The notes: generated by a model not told the origin, from the sequence alone. Shown: positions 1 to 14,583, numbered from the stretch's first letter. The stretch is DNA of 64,000 nt from Trochalopteron elliotii (GCA_024734555.1 JANPWX010019792.1:879531-943530), one strand, 5' to 3'. Translations and numbers: made by a program.

Positions 1-3000
1 GGGAAACTAAGTCTTTCTCCTCACTGCTACTCCACGGGAGAGCACTGAATGCTTCTAGTAGGAAAGACAAAAGCAGTAGCAAAACAACCAGTGTGATAAA
101 CTACCAGTCACATTTTACTCCACGGAACAGTAATTAGTCATTTAAAAATACACAAAATCCATGCATGTGTTAAACATGAAAGAAGCTGTCCTGAGAGCTA
201 GATGCTCTGAGATCACATTTCAAAGCAGCACAGTATCATTCTGTTAATCTTTTGGGAAAACCAGCATGGATATTCTGCTGCAATGTAATTAAGGCAGGAA
301 TTCCAGCCCCTCCATTGTGACCTCTGCAGAAACCCCAGGGGTCAAGAGTAGTAGCCTGTACCCTGCTCCAGTGCTAATACAGCTGTACTATAAACAAAAA
401 ACCTCCTGCAACAATAGTGCCAACAAGTTTCAAGCGAGGGAAAGCGGGGACATGTAGATACACTAAAAATACACTGCCACGAAACAGCTTCTTACCACAA
501 CCGTAAGTGAAAAGTTGTTTTTCTAAAGGTAGTTGCAGATACTTCATTTTTACCGTGGAAAAATGCTGACATATTTACTTTCATGCTTCATTCTCAACAA
601 ATATCCACGCTTATCAAAACAGCAATTAAAAGACTTGTTTTCTTAGAGCAATGTTTAGTGAACAAAATGAAGCCAAGGGAAAGGCAACTTCTTAAGAGTG
701 AAGTTCCACACAGGGAGAGGGAGGGTGTCTCAGGTGGGCCAGCATCAAATCATGCAAAGAGATAATCAGGTAGGTTTTTCTTCTCGTTCTTACCCTTTGC
801 AATCTGAGAACAGTGAAAGGGGACACCACCTAGCAAGAAGGTTGCTAATTAATTCCTCCTCACCCAGGCATTGCAAAGCTCCTAGCTGCAAAGTACCTGC
901 TTAGCTAGGAATAAGTACTTGATAGCATTTTAAGAAGGGCCTTCATCTGTTTTGAAAAATGCCATTAAAAAGACACAATCATCTCAAGATTTTCTCTTCT
1001 CAACAGTGAGAAAAAGTGAAAGTAAAGCACCATGGCTCTTGCCTGATTAATTTTCAGGGCACCAACTTACCCTGCACATTGAGTTTTGGTGGGAGGTCAG
1101 CATGCCAAAGGCATAGATGCTTTCAAATGTATAATGAGATCTCACATCTCTTAGTTGAACAAGTTTCCCTCATATAAACTATTTCTGAACAAGTTGCAAC
1201 AGGGTAGGGATGCATTGCTGTAAGGGCAGGACCAGAATGCAGTTGCAAGTGACATGCCAGTTTAAGACATGGGTAGCTAATGCACTTTAAAACCAAGGAA
1301 GCAAGACTCTTGTTTTAAGTGTCAGTTATCTTGGATCAAGGGCTAAAAAAAGATGCTTGGACTTAGTACTAAAAGAGATGAGTCACACAGAAGAAACAAT
1401 GGAAAAACACTCCACAAAAAGAGTCCAGCACACTTTTCACACTATGGATCTCAGGCATTCTCTAAAGATTGCTCTGTTAGTACTACCACAATACAAATAA
1501 CAGAAGTTCCAATAGCAAAAGTCAAAACTCCAGGCTGCCATTAGGCAGATACATCCAGAAGTCAAGTATTCTCTGAAACATCTGCACTCAGCTGTAGCAT
1601 TTTGGAGCGGCAAAGGGACACCACAGTCATTAAAAATGTAAACAAAACATCCACCTGCCTGAACAAGGACTCAATAATCCAATGTATGTTCCTCCTTTTC
1701 ATTCCATTTATGACTGAGATGTCCCTCATTTTAGCTAGGATAAAAGCCATGGAGTTATTTAAATTAACATTTTGTGTGGTTTTGTTTGTTTTTTTTTCTT
1801 TTTTAATGAGGAAGGACAAGCTATAAACTTGTGCCACACCCAAAGTAGCTCTAATCTCATTGCCCTTTTCCCGTTACATTAGTAGCTCCCAGCACTACTT
1901 CTCTTCATCTTTGCTTTACCCAGAGTGAAGCAGGAGCAGCAAGACCACATCTTCACAACTGCATGAGCACAACCGGGCAAGAGGCCAAATGGACAAACAC
2001 AGGCAATGGAAATGATCTTTTTTTGGTGTGTGTGTGTTATCACCCTCTATATACACAGAGCTCAATGCACTGGAGATGTGCAGCCTAGCCAGCTGTGTTT
2101 TCTCACACATTTTTCATACCTTTGTCCCCATCATTTTCTTTCTATCCACCTACACAGCAATTTCAGCCAGCTATTTTCCTCTGAAAAAAAAAAATATATA
2201 TATAGTTTCTGGTCTTACAGCACACAAATTTCATTGAAATCTGAGAAGCAAGAATGTTCTACTTTGTTTGAACCTGAAGACACCTGCAGCTCAGTCTCAG
2301 GTGAGCAATTCAGAGCCAACAGTAAGAAAATGAAAATGTCAAGGACCAGATACTACCTTGACACAAACCAGACTCTGTGCTGGGCAAACAATAGGAACAC
2401 TATTTGTTTTGCTTTCTTTCTTTCCTTTTAAAGTAGAGGTCTTCACTGCAAGGTACATAATTCTAGGTTAATGAGTCCCTCTCTTCAAGCTCCTCTCTGA
2501 CACACTGACTGGCTTGAAGCCCTTCTCTGGACAAGGAATCAGGAAGAGGTCATTTAAAAGACCCTGAAGATGCAGCAGGCTGGATCAAGAACGCTGATCC
2601 AGAACCCAGGCTGGGTAAGCAGCTGCCCTCTGGTTGATTACCAGGCATTTCACACCAAGGCTATCCCATCTGAAGAACATTACAGAGAACAAAAAGGCAT
2701 AGGGACAAATTTCATAGGGACACATTTCCTACTGCATTCTGTTACTTCTTTTCAAAAGCAATAAAATGCCCCCTTTTTTGAGTGTGAGAATGAGGGCGAG
2801 TCCCTCTCTGCTTGGAATAAACACACTTGTGCACATTCCTTCCTTTCGTGCTGTGTACATCTCGACTTGGCATTTGCAAGCTGCTGCAAGATGACTCAGC
2901 TTGTTACTGATTAACATCTCACTTTATGTCTTTTCTGTGTGCCTCAATCCAACTCCTCTCACATCCATCAGGCATCCTGACACCATGCATTTCTTTCCAT

Positions 3001-6000
3001 TTCGCCCTCAGGTGTACCAGACAAACACAAACTCAACAGCCCAGAGTTCACCATGTACCACCACTTTACTACTCCCCTCTCCAGGGCACAAACCCTCCTT
3101 CAAGCTACACACTGCTGCAGCACAAGCCTTTCATATCCCCAAAGGCATTGCAGGCAGCAGAGCAGGGTTTGCCACCCCAGATTTCCATGCCTTCCTCTGC
3201 TTCCATGTGCAGTCAAGAAGAGGTGTCACGTCACCTGAGAGATTCTGGTAGCTGAGCCACCATGCAATGCAACATCCACTTGTTTCTGGAGAGCAGGGCC
3301 TGGCCTTCCTGCCCAGAGAGGGTTTGTGTGCATACACACACAGGGTGGGGAATTACTTTAGGGTGACTGAGAAATATAGTACTTCAAGTCAGAGAGCAGG
3401 GAAAAAAATGCATACTTCAGTTTGGGGTATGTTTCACCCAAATGCAATTTTTACAGAAAAAAACACCCAACCTGTTCCTAAATATTAAAGGGAATGTGTC
3501 CATCCTTCATAACGGGACTGCTGTCTGGAATAGTCATCTAGAGCTTTGTGCTCTCATGGACAAAAGGAAATCACCACCCCCCCACTCCAAGAAGCCTTCC
3601 TGTAACAGCTTCTAAAAAATGATGTTACCCAGCCACTACCTCACTGCCTTGCACCCTGACCTCCTCACTCCCACCTTCTCCTCAGGCATCAACACAACCT
3701 CACTCAGCTTTATTTCCTCACAGAACACATTCCCTAGCTGAAGACCACCTCCACTTGTGCCTGCAGCTCATGCTTCTCCCACCAGCACAGACATGCACAC
3801 ACCTGTCCCAAGAACAGCACCTACCTGTGTTCCAGGGGACAAAGGAATCCCAGGCACAGGATCTCACCCCCTTCTCTCACTCTACTCCCACAGCATGGCT
3901 TTTCCAGTAAAATGTTTGCAAACACACAGACACACAAGCTGTGAACACTGCGAAGTTCTGCCCAGGGGGTCTTACCTCACTGCATTTTTTTGCAGGGCAC
4001 GGTGAGCACCTGCAAACCCTGCAAATTCCCAGAAGCACTGAGAGCAGAGCACAGGTGACATCTCCACAGTGTCACAAAGCCTCCAAAGGCCACTGCAGGG
4101 CCAAGTGACATGCAACTGTCTTTCAGAAACAAGAGGCAGAAGAGGAGGCAAAGAGAGAAGTCACTGTTAACACTGGAAGCTTGTTTGCTGCTGTCAGAAT
4201 TGTATCAGGAGATGAGCTGAGAGATCTTTTGTCACCTGCATGCAACTTACTGGCAACACCTGATCTAATTTCCAAATGTGATCTCTTAACAGTCCATGCA
4301 GGCTGCTCGGTAAAATTAGCAGTGTCACCCCAGTTTAATTCGGGTTACAGCCAAAAATCACTCCTGTGCAAGGACCACTTCGTCCCAGTAAATATCAGAC
4401 AATATTTACATATGCATCAAACCCACAGTTTGGCAAAGAAAAGTTAATTCACCCAAGAGCACTTTGATCCTCTGACAAATCATTTCCTGATTAAAGCTGA
4501 AACAACAAAAAGGACTTTGGACACCAACCAGCTGTCACACTTGTGTTGTGAGCTGGCACTAAATCCCACAAAGCCTGGGAGGAAAGATTTAGGTGGTGGG
4601 AGGAGAGCAAACGGTTTATTTGCATTCACAGCATGCAAGTTCCTTCTGGAAAGGCAATTCCTTCTCTGGCTACCTATCTGAAGCAAGCAAACAGAACAGG
4701 GATCCATCAAAACTCACCAAAAGGAAAGCAAGCAGGACACTTTGGCAGTGCTGAAGTATTGCAAAACTTACTGGATGTACTACAGCTGGGGGTATTGTAT
4801 GTTAGAGGAGTGTTTTGTTTTGGTACTTTTTGCTTTGCTCTCCAAAGGTTATTCAGAAACTGAAAAATTTCCAAGTGCAATGACCCATTTGAAACCTTCA
4901 GGCCTGAGCTGAGTGAGAGGAAAACAAAAAATGAGCTTAACAAAGATCTGAGCAGCTGGGAAAAGTGAAGACAGAGCTGAGGTTTAGTAGTCATCTTCTT
5001 TTTTCCTACTAAAATGAAGCATTCACAGTTACTAGTAACCATTAAAAAAAAGTCCTGATGCTAGCAGACTTCTTTCAACATTCTTCATCAGATAGTCTCT
5101 CAATTATTAATATTTTCCCGTGCTTCTACTGGCAAATAGAACATTTGGCAATTAAAAAGAAATGCAGCTTGGGGGGATGAAGATTAGAAGCATATTTTGC
5201 TACATAGTTCTGGTATGATGAACTCTTAATTGAAAAAAACCCAACAAAACCCAAACAATTATTAATCCAAGGTGTTGAAAGAAACAGTCCACAAAACGAA
5301 ATAATTTCTTCCAAACTTCAGCCTCATTTTAACTGATGGGTTTTATTACCAGGCTTTGAGAAATTGGTTCTACAATCTCATTAAATCAATAGACCCTGAT
5401 ATACAAAATAAAACAGAAGAGACTGACTAACCCTTGAGATGCTGTTGGTATCTTGGTGTTTATTAACTTGTTTTTTACTACAGATGTCATAAAACTGAAT
5501 TCCTGAAATCTCTCCTTGCGACAGACTTGTTACTTTTCTATTCTTCCTCATTAAAACAAGTTTTCTCTGCAGTCAGCTCCCAGATGTGTTGCTTGACCTG
5601 CCACCTGCCTACTTCCAACGAGATCAGTATCTTCAAACTTCGAAGCACAAAGGGACCAACTTGCTAAAACTCATGCCTGGCACTTTGAACTGCCTAACAC
5701 CAGATCCAGAGCTGACATTACTGCAAGCCTTTCACAGGGCTCTGTTGTGATGCAAATAAAGTACAATCCCCAGACACAAAAAAGTCATTAAACCGGAATT
5801 AGGAGTTATAAGTAACTGGCAAGCTGAGAGGGAGAAAAAAAAATATCTGTGTTAAAAGGAACACTGAGGAAAGACCTGCAAAGAAAGTGGGAAACGGGTG
5901 TACAGTGACACTTCGGCAAACACGAGGGAACAGGTATTGGCCTCCACAGCCACTCACATCACCCTTCTGCCCCCCTGAGCTTGACAGACTGCCATCCAGC

Positions 6001-6369
6001 CCTGCCCGAGAGCACTGACAGCATTTTCACTTCGCAGCCTTTAGCCACTGGCCCGGCAGACCAGGCTAATGCCAGCTCTGAGTGCGACCTGCAGCCAGAG
6101 CCAGCCAAGCTCCCAGCTGCTGACCAAACAGGGAATTGAGCAAACAGGGCAACAGCAAACACTCACATGCTATTAGGTCAGGAGTTAAAGTATCTCAATG
6201 ACCTGCGACTTCCATCATGAGCAAGGGCTGATGAACGCCAGAGCCTTAGTGAATACAAACTCATCTGCAAGAAAAAAAAAAAACAACCCCATCCAGGCTC
6301 TGATGCAATTTCTGTCGCTTCCAGTAGATAGCAAGACAAAAGTAAAGAGGGTTTTCCTTTATACTGAAA

Positions 6370-6487
6370 ACCACAAAAAACAACAACAAAAAACCCAAAC
6401 CAAAACCACAAAAAAACCCCAAACAAAAACAAACAAACAAACAAACACCAAAACCAAACAAAAGCCCCACAAAACAAAACGAAACAA
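6370..6487. repeat. A/C-rich (CAAA)n low-complexity tract
   Basis: About 118 bases are made of A runs with single or double C, including several consecutive CAAA units. Both strands stay open by composition alone. Confidence 0.9.
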
Positions 6488-9400
6488 AAACACCATGGTG
6501 TAAAATGAAATTTTCAAGAAGGGATCAAGGAAATGGATCGATCTAATGGAGACTTCCTAGATCAGAGAGAGGCTCAGCATGTCAGCATAGCAAAAAGGAA
6601 ATACTTCCCTTTTTTTGGTGGTAAGAAGCCACGAAGCTAGGAACCTCTTTGTAACTATAACTTCAGCACTAATCACCTCATCCATCAGCACCATCCAGCT
6701 TGAGTTCTGACTGGGCCATCCAAGATGAATCTCAAATCTATCATGCAGCACAACAGCCTTCTTTCCACAGTAGCAAAGCATTATTCATACAGGAATAGCC
6801 CCAACACAGACTGGGGCTATTCCTGACCCAGAACATATGCAGTCCTATAACTACCACCTGTGAATTAAGTATGTTAACAGTGAAAGGAAATCAAGAGATC
6901 TGTTAAAAAAAAATACATAAATCAGCCTAGAAGAGCAGTGACAGCTAAGAAAACACTACATTCCTGCAGGAAGCACGTGCTTTGTGCCACAGGCACAGCT
7001 GGTCACAGCCCATGGCCAGAGGAGAGGGTAGTGAGGGGTCTAATCCACAGCCCCCACTACTCAGCTGCAAAAAAGAGTACTCCCTAAAGCAATCGAGGCA
7101 CTTCAGCACTTGTGCTGTGACCCCTGGCCACTGTGTGGTTTATTTCAGGTTGTATTCTGCTAAGACGATCAAAATGCAAGTTCTCAGACACTCAGGGACA
7201 AGACAAGGTCATGCCAACATTCCTTGCCAGAAAAAGTTCTCTCTGCACACTGCCAAGAACTAGTGTGTATACCTTTTATTAGCTATACAAACTTTCCTTG
7301 CAATGCTGAGCCTTGCCCTTGGTACCAAGAATTGTCCATATCTTCCTTTGTCCATTTCCAAACTAGAACATTTTGTTAGACTGAAATAGCCTTAAAAAGT
7401 CACAGCAGTCACCCACTGCTGCTGTGTTACAGTGAGAGGCAGCTGTGTCTTTCCCCCCCCTCCACTTCCAATGACAAGAAAAGGAATTGCACTACTGGCT
7501 CATTACTCCTGCTCCTGCAACAGCCCCATGAGACAAAGTTCAAAACCAGCAGAAATCTGATGACAGGCTGAAAATGTGAAGCAAAGGACAGTTTCTCAAG
7601 AAAAAGTTATACTTGTCAGACTAGACAGAGGAGCCTGAATTCTGTCAGAGACAGCTCTTTCACTTCTCCCTTTTATTTCTTCCATTTTCTTCTTGGTGAC
7701 CCCCCCTTTTCTGTATTGTCTTAGAGACTTGGATTGAACAGAGCAAGCATTCAGGGGCAGGGTGAAAGAGGAGGAACAGGCATGACTTGATGGGCACTGA
7801 ACAAAGTGTGTACTAGATAGAAAAGTTACAGGAAATAAAAGGAGTCCAGAGAGCTGAGACAGAGGAATAGCAAAAGCATGAGAACAGCCAAGATGCTTCA
7901 CAGACATGTCTGGGCAAATGTTCAAGGCCACGAGGTAAAACTAGCAGAAGCCAGGAGTTACATTATGCTTCTTTTGTACTCCAGTAAAACCTACCCTGAA
8001 CCATCTCCAGGGAGGGACCCATGGGCAGCACACAACTTCCACTCAGTGGCTTACTCAGAGATGGGAGAAACCAGCTGTGTTAGACATCCAGGGCTCCCCT
8101 AATCCCTCTTAATCAATAAGCAGCTGGTAATCAACCTGAGTTAAGATGAAGCAATGGGCACAGATGGGCAATGAACTCACAAGCTCAGTCATGAGGGCAG
8201 CTGGCCAGCACAGACTAGTTTAGAGCTGTGCATTGAACATGTTTAACCTCCAGTATCAGACCCAGTATTTCTAGCAGGGGTATTTTCAGCCTCTTCATAT
8301 CTCTGCAATGCAGTCAGAAACTTTCTGGTAACTCTCAGAATTATCCACCTAATTCTCCAAAACCAGCAGGAAGTTGATTTCAGTTTCTCTGAGAAGACTG
8401 TGCTGAAGCCCAAGTCTTTGCCAAGAAGCTGCTTGGCTATCTTGCTCTGGACACATGATGCTCTCTGTGTGGCAGGCTAAGCAGGTGGGCAGAAATACCA
8501 TTTCAGGTATCAGACTTGAATTTACCTCTGTATTCAAATCAAAACCACCTCAGTCACGATCAGCCTCCTTCTAGCAAAAGCCAGGACAACATACTGCAGT
8601 TAAATCCGTACCTGAAAGCCACCATTGCTTTAATTAGATTCAGTCAAATCCAGGTCTTTGCAGTCTAGACACGGTTTAGCAAGTGTTTTTATGTGAGTAA
8701 TTCATTGAGAGAGAACACATGTTAAGTTCTAGCTGGAGCTTACCTCAGTTTTGGCAGAAAAATAGCTGGATTTAGACAGGCCAAACACAGTTCAACCTAA
8801 CTATTCAAGCATTGGTCCAAGGGAAGATTTTACTTGACAAAGCAAGGAAAATGTTCCTCCTTGGGCCTAACGCTTTTCCAAAGTTTAGCCTGCCACAAAA
8901 GGCTTTTCCATTCAGAGCAAGAGCATTAAACAGGACGATTTTGCAACACAGCACCAGACATGAATCTTGAGGCAATACAGAACACAGACTCCATCCCTTA
9001 CTCTGGCCCCTCCTGCAGTCTCTGTAATACTCTGGGGTTTAGACAAAGGTTGCAGAGATTAATAGAAAGGAGAGAGAAAAAGCACATATGGAGTAACTGC
9101 TGTTTCTGACCTATGGCAGATACACACTGGTCACACACCTGTTTACAGCAACTTTATGCAGGAATGTCAGGGCAGCCTTGTGGCTTGACAACTGCACTGA
9201 AATCAAGGCGATGAGATGCTCCAGCTCCAACAAAGCCAGTTTGACTAACCTTTAATATAGATATAAAATTGCTGTTGTCTGGCAGAAAATCATTAGTGTT
9301 CCTAGTTGTGTATAAATACACAATCATTGCTATTTTTTATTTGCTCAGAGAATCTCTGGCTTAGCAGTAGTAAGACATGGGAAAGAGCCCACTGTTTTTG

Positions 9401-11577
9401 AACACAGATGTGCAGGAAAGTACCTTACATACCCAGCTGGTTCTTCCACAGGGCACCAGTATCACAGGCCAGACACTCCTCCTCTCTCAGCACTGATGAA
9501 AGACTAGCTGTAACTGGACATTGTGGTAAAAGAATATTTTCTTTTCTTTTACCTCAATGTCCAGTTCAATTAACAATGTCCACAGTGGCAGTTCAATTAA
9601 CAGCTGTACTTGAATGCACCAGTATGCATAAAGCAACCCATAAATCGTCTCATTTTCACTCAGAGCTGGAGACAATTGTTATTTTCTAAAACACAGCAAG
9701 GAGACAACCCTGGCTCGCTTTTGTGATGCAAATTAGCAAGTTGCTTGGAGGAAGAGGTGGGGAGGAAAAGTCTTTGAACTGAAATGACAATGAAACTTCC
9801 TCCCTCCACAACAGTCACAGACACCAGCTCCAGTGGTGTCCTCCTCCAGGACCCCAACATTCTCCTTCAGCACAGCAAAACCTCTGGCTCCTGACTGCAC
9901 ACTCTCACCACCGATGCATCCATCTGCCAAATCACTCCCTTGCAGTCACCAAAGAGACCTTGAACCACCCAGAACAGCCACCAAGTGTGTTAAACAAGGG
10001 GACATAAACCTCTGCCCTTCCACAAAGATGTAGCTGGATACAAAAGGAAGCTTTTCCACCAAGCTGTAACAGCCTCCAAAAGCAAAACACCATCCCAAAT
10101 GAAACGCGGCTCAGGAATGCGAGCTATGTGGGCAGGGGGGCTCTGATGGGTATAAAGGGAGGACAGGAGCAGGCAGGCTGCTTTCACAACAGCGGTTTTC
10201 CTCTTGCCAGAGCAGGGGACCAGCTCAGCCGCCTCCCTCATCCCACTGTGCGCAGGCAGAGCTCGGGAATGTCAGCAATGCGGACCGGGGGCCAGGGGGC
10301 TTTGCTGCCCAGGACAGAGGGATGGGAGGGGAACAGCACAGCAACACCAAGAGGCAGCTGGGGATGCTGAGGAGTTGCAGGGCTCCTTTTAGGGAGGGGG
10401 ATGCAGTTTGTGGAGGGGTCAAAAGGCTCAACTGCAGGCTGCGAACCAACAAAGGTCCCTTCCTGTCCCTGTCACCCTCTGCTTGTGGAAACAAAACTCC
10501 AAATGTTGCTTTGCAATAAAACTGTCATTAAGCTCTACCGGCTAAAACAAACTGCAGGCCCTCCTGGATTTTTTGGCTAGTTGCTGGCATGAAAAATATA
10601 CCAGCATTAAGACCAATAAATCCATGCACTTAACACATCGTGAGCCAGAGGTTTAATATTCAGCTGTACATGCACAAACCTTCTCTTCACCAGGCTGACA
10701 AAAGATGTGCTACAGGTAACATCCCTGAAACCCTCTCCAGTCTGCTTCAGCCGAAACCAACAACCCCTTACAGTGTGAACAATATTCTGCCGGCTGCTTG
10801 TAAGGCCCTTGAGGAACTCTATTTGTTTCCTTGATGCCCACATCCCAGTCCAACCACTAAGTGACTGAGCACTGCCTGTCTGGAGGAGCATCTCCCACTG
10901 CCAGGGTGAGCACTGACTGCCTCTCCTCAGCACGCCTCCCGCACAACTCGTGACGGTCATGATGTGTGCACAGACACAAAGAGGGGTTTGTTTTCCTTAA
11001 ATTTCCTCAGTGAGGAGGCTCCCCTCCCGGCAGCCACTAGTATTTTTGTTGATGTGTTCCTGTAACGTTGCTTAAAAACACAAGTGGGCACAAGCAGCAG
11101 GAGTGATGGGATGAGGAACGTGCAAGGAAAACACAAAGGAGACAAAGACCCAGTGCTAAATCACAGATGGGATCAGGAGCAACTTCCACTACACACATCA
11201 GAACCTTTGTCTACTCAAAAAAAACAAAAAAAAAACAAAAAAAAAACCTCATGCATAAAGCAACCCATAACACCACAAGAACAAAGTAAGAATCATACAT
11301 CAAGTTTGTCAGCCCGGTTAAACAATGCTGACAAGATACATAAACTGCAATAATCATGCCTACATCACTGCCAGCACCTTTTTGTTTCAAAAAGATTTCA
11401 CCTTGGTCTTGCAGGTAATTATATCTCATCTTTGAATGTTACTGACTTGTCATGCACAGAAAGGTGCCTGAGCAGGCTGCTGGTAAAATGTAAGTTGAGA
11501 AAATGGCCAGTGATGCCAGAGTAAGAGTAGCATGCATCTGAGGAAAGAAAACCCTGCAAGAGCTTATCATCAGGAAA

Positions 11578-11640
11578 AAAAAAAAAACAAAAAAAACCAA
11601 AAAAAAAACAAACCAAAGAAACAAACAAAAAAAACCCCCA
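11578..11640. repeat. A-rich low-complexity tract
   Basis: A runs of 7-13 bases are broken by C or CC. A similar but shorter tract lies at 11217-11248. Confidence 0.9.
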
Positions 11641-13711
11641 GCAACTTGAAAGTTTAAGAATGAGTTCAGTCCCACATTTCAGGAAGGAATGGAACTTAAG
11701 CTAAAAATCTCTTCTTGTATTGCATTTTCTAAGTCTTAAGATTAGTCTGGGAAAAAGACTATTGTTTTAAAAGTGAAGTTATTAATTGAAAAAATGTGAA
11801 GTGTGGTTTTAAAAAAAATACCATAAAGCAGCTTAATTCTAATCGCGTTCCTGTAAATCCAGACTGAACACCTGAAAAGAGCCAGATGACTTTCAATGCC
11901 TTAAAAAATGGAAAAAAAGAAACGAAAGCTGTCTCCCCTGCTCAGGAGCCCTAGCATTTTACAGTTTGGTTTGCATTCCCCCCCCTCCTCCCCGCTCTCT
12001 ATTTTGATTTGTTTGTGCAAAACCAGGTATTATGAACAGAGTTTAGAGCAACTTCAAAACTTATGTTTCTATTAACACCATTGTGAAGCAGTTTCAAAAC
12101 TGAGTAGTGACAACTGCTTTTCATTCAGCAAGCCCATTTTCTTTTGCTAGACTCTACAAGACAAAGTGCTACTGCCAGACAGCTGAAAAACAGCGAGCAG
12201 CAAGAGAAGGGCTCTGAAAAGTCACAGGAAGCTATACAAATTCTGTTTCAATATAGCTGTAAAGTCCCACCTTGGTTAAGCTGCATGATATTCCATAACA
12301 TCCAGTTTTGACAACTATCCTCTGCTTTGTTAGGATCTCTCTGGCCACTCTGTACCCATCTTTTACTTCTGCTCTCTTGTGCACTTACACCACACAGAAC
12401 AAAAAAGCTAAGCCTGGCCTGCCAAATTACTTCTGCTTCCTGTCCCTGTTTGCCCCAGAAACCCAATTACAAAGTTAACTCATGCTAATGGACCCTGAAG
12501 GGACGTGCACTCACACTCAGCTACATGACAGGTCGCAATGAATGAACACCCTGATTTTCACCCTGGTTTGCTATCTGAAATGTAAACAATGCACGCTGAA
12601 GTTATCTGCTGCAGAACGGGCAGATACCTCTGGGTGTATCTGCGGCTAATTGGAGTGAAAAGTCAGATTCCAACGTATGAGTCATCACCCACTAAAGCAC
12701 TCTCCTTAAAAACAAAACAAACAAACAAACCCCCCCACAGTAGGATTGACCCCTGATAGAAACACCAGTTTCTACTCTGAAGAAAGATTCAGCTAAACTA
12801 AACAGCTTCTCTTAGAAGGTATTTTGTTGTGCCCATTGAGGTAGATACACCCTGGGGGTGGAAAAAAAAAGCAAGGCTCTTGCTGTAGTGCAGCCCTCCA
12901 GAAACCGAACTGCAGTGGGAAGTAGATTATATCGTAATGTATCAGTCTGCTAACACTGCAAAGGATCCTGAAGAATGAAACAGTACAACCTGTCTACCAG
13001 CCAGTGGGTTAATAACAAATCACTGGTCAGAAAATACCCACAGCCTTAAATTGCGTTTGCCAAGCTGCAAAACTGAGAAGACTCTCTTTCATTCTGATTT
13101 CTCTTGTTGGAAGTCTGGAAATTGGGAGAAAAATTCTGCAATATTGTTTCATTTAATAAATATGCATGAGTCAAGTGCCCCTGCTTTTGCCTCACAATCA
13201 GTATCTTGACTGTCTTTTGTTACTTTTCATATTTTAATTTTAAAACACTCAGAAGTGTTTACATAAATAGAGAGATAGGCTCCCTAGTCTGAATCTAAAT
13301 ATTACTTTCCCCAATCACTCCACTTCTTGGCAAATTCCCTCTGGAGAAATACTGAAGAGCCACATAAAACACTCATTTATGTATCATTCTTTCGCTATCC
13401 AAAGTAGATTAGTTTGGTATAACTCTCGGAGATCCTCTGCATGGAGATATGCTGAGACAGAGATGAAAACATCGTAATTGGCAGAGAGTTCACTATTGTC
13501 TGAGGTCCTTGGGGGCTTTTTGACACAGCTGTTCCGAAACAGCTCAGGAATTAGCACCATCTCTTTCTCATTTAACAGCTCATGAAGTGAATGAAAACAC
13601 TGTGATGGAAGCCCCACCATGCACAGCCATGTTTATGCACCTAAACAAACACATTCAACCTCTGACATTGTCTCACTTGAGGGAAGACTTCCAGCCGTTA
13701 ACTGGGAAAAC

Positions 13712-13719
<8 letters not shown>

Positions 13720-13745
<26 letters not shown>
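13720..13745. repeat. Poly(A) tract
   Basis: An uninterrupted run of about 24 A is followed by a purine-rich AGAGAAAGGAGAAAGG stretch. Confidence 0.9.
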
Positions 13746-14531
13746 GAGAAAGGAGAAAGGATCAGAATAGCTCGGGGGAGATAATTGTTTTAAACTAAAC
13801 AACTAAACTCATCATCATTGAGACAAACGCGTTGCAGGATGGTGGCATGATGAGTAGAAAACGCAAGGCAAGGAGCTCTCCCAGCTCCACCCACAAAGCA
13901 GGGCTTTGATGATCAGTGCTTCTGATCATCATCTGCCAAAAAGGCTCTAATGGACCTAAGTTTAAAACACATCATACGGATTTTCAACTGCTCAGAGGCT
14001 CGAGAGGCAATCACAGTGCCATGATTTGGTGCCCATTAATTTCTGAGCCATCCCTCTACTACCGCTGAGGCTTCCCCACCCTCTCATGCTATGCTGGCAC
14101 AGCCCGTGGGACACTGCACACATCAAACAGCCGGGGGTGAGGGGAGGGAGGGAGGGATTCTGGCACGTCTGTTTCCAGCCGGATCAGTGTTCCAATCTGT
14201 TTTGTCCCACAGCCACATTAATATCAGCCCCAACAGAAAGAAGGTGGCAGCAAAAGTGAGAGAGAAGAGCTCGCTGCTCTCAGCCAGGTACAGGTTTTAG
14301 TGCCCACCTGCAGCCCCTGTGGCACAAGGCAGAGCCAACAGGAAAGAGCCAGGAGGAGGTGTGGAGACTGGTGTGGGTGCTGGATAAAACAAACATTTCT
14401 GCCGCCACTCGGCAACTCGTGCTGCAAAAGTCAATCTGGGCAGCATCCTCTCCCTTAATAATGACATTGCAGAACTGGGAAGGGGTCAGAAACACTTACA
14501 AATTCTTATAAATCGTGAAAGAAGCTTCGAA

Positions 14532-14583
14532 AAGACAGTTCAGTCAGGTTAAGACAGTTCAGTCAGGTTAAGACAGTTCAGTC
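14532..14583. repeat. 19-bp tandem repeat, 2.7 copies
   Basis: AAGACAGTTCAGTCAGGTT occurs at 14532-14550 and 14551-14569, with a partial third copy to 14583. The copies are identical, so the duplication is recent. Confidence 0.95.

Noticed and set aside
10140..10200. GGGTATAAAGGGAGG, a TATA-like element on the plus strand
   Set aside because: It has no downstream gene, no CpG island and no splice donor. It is a single short motif match.
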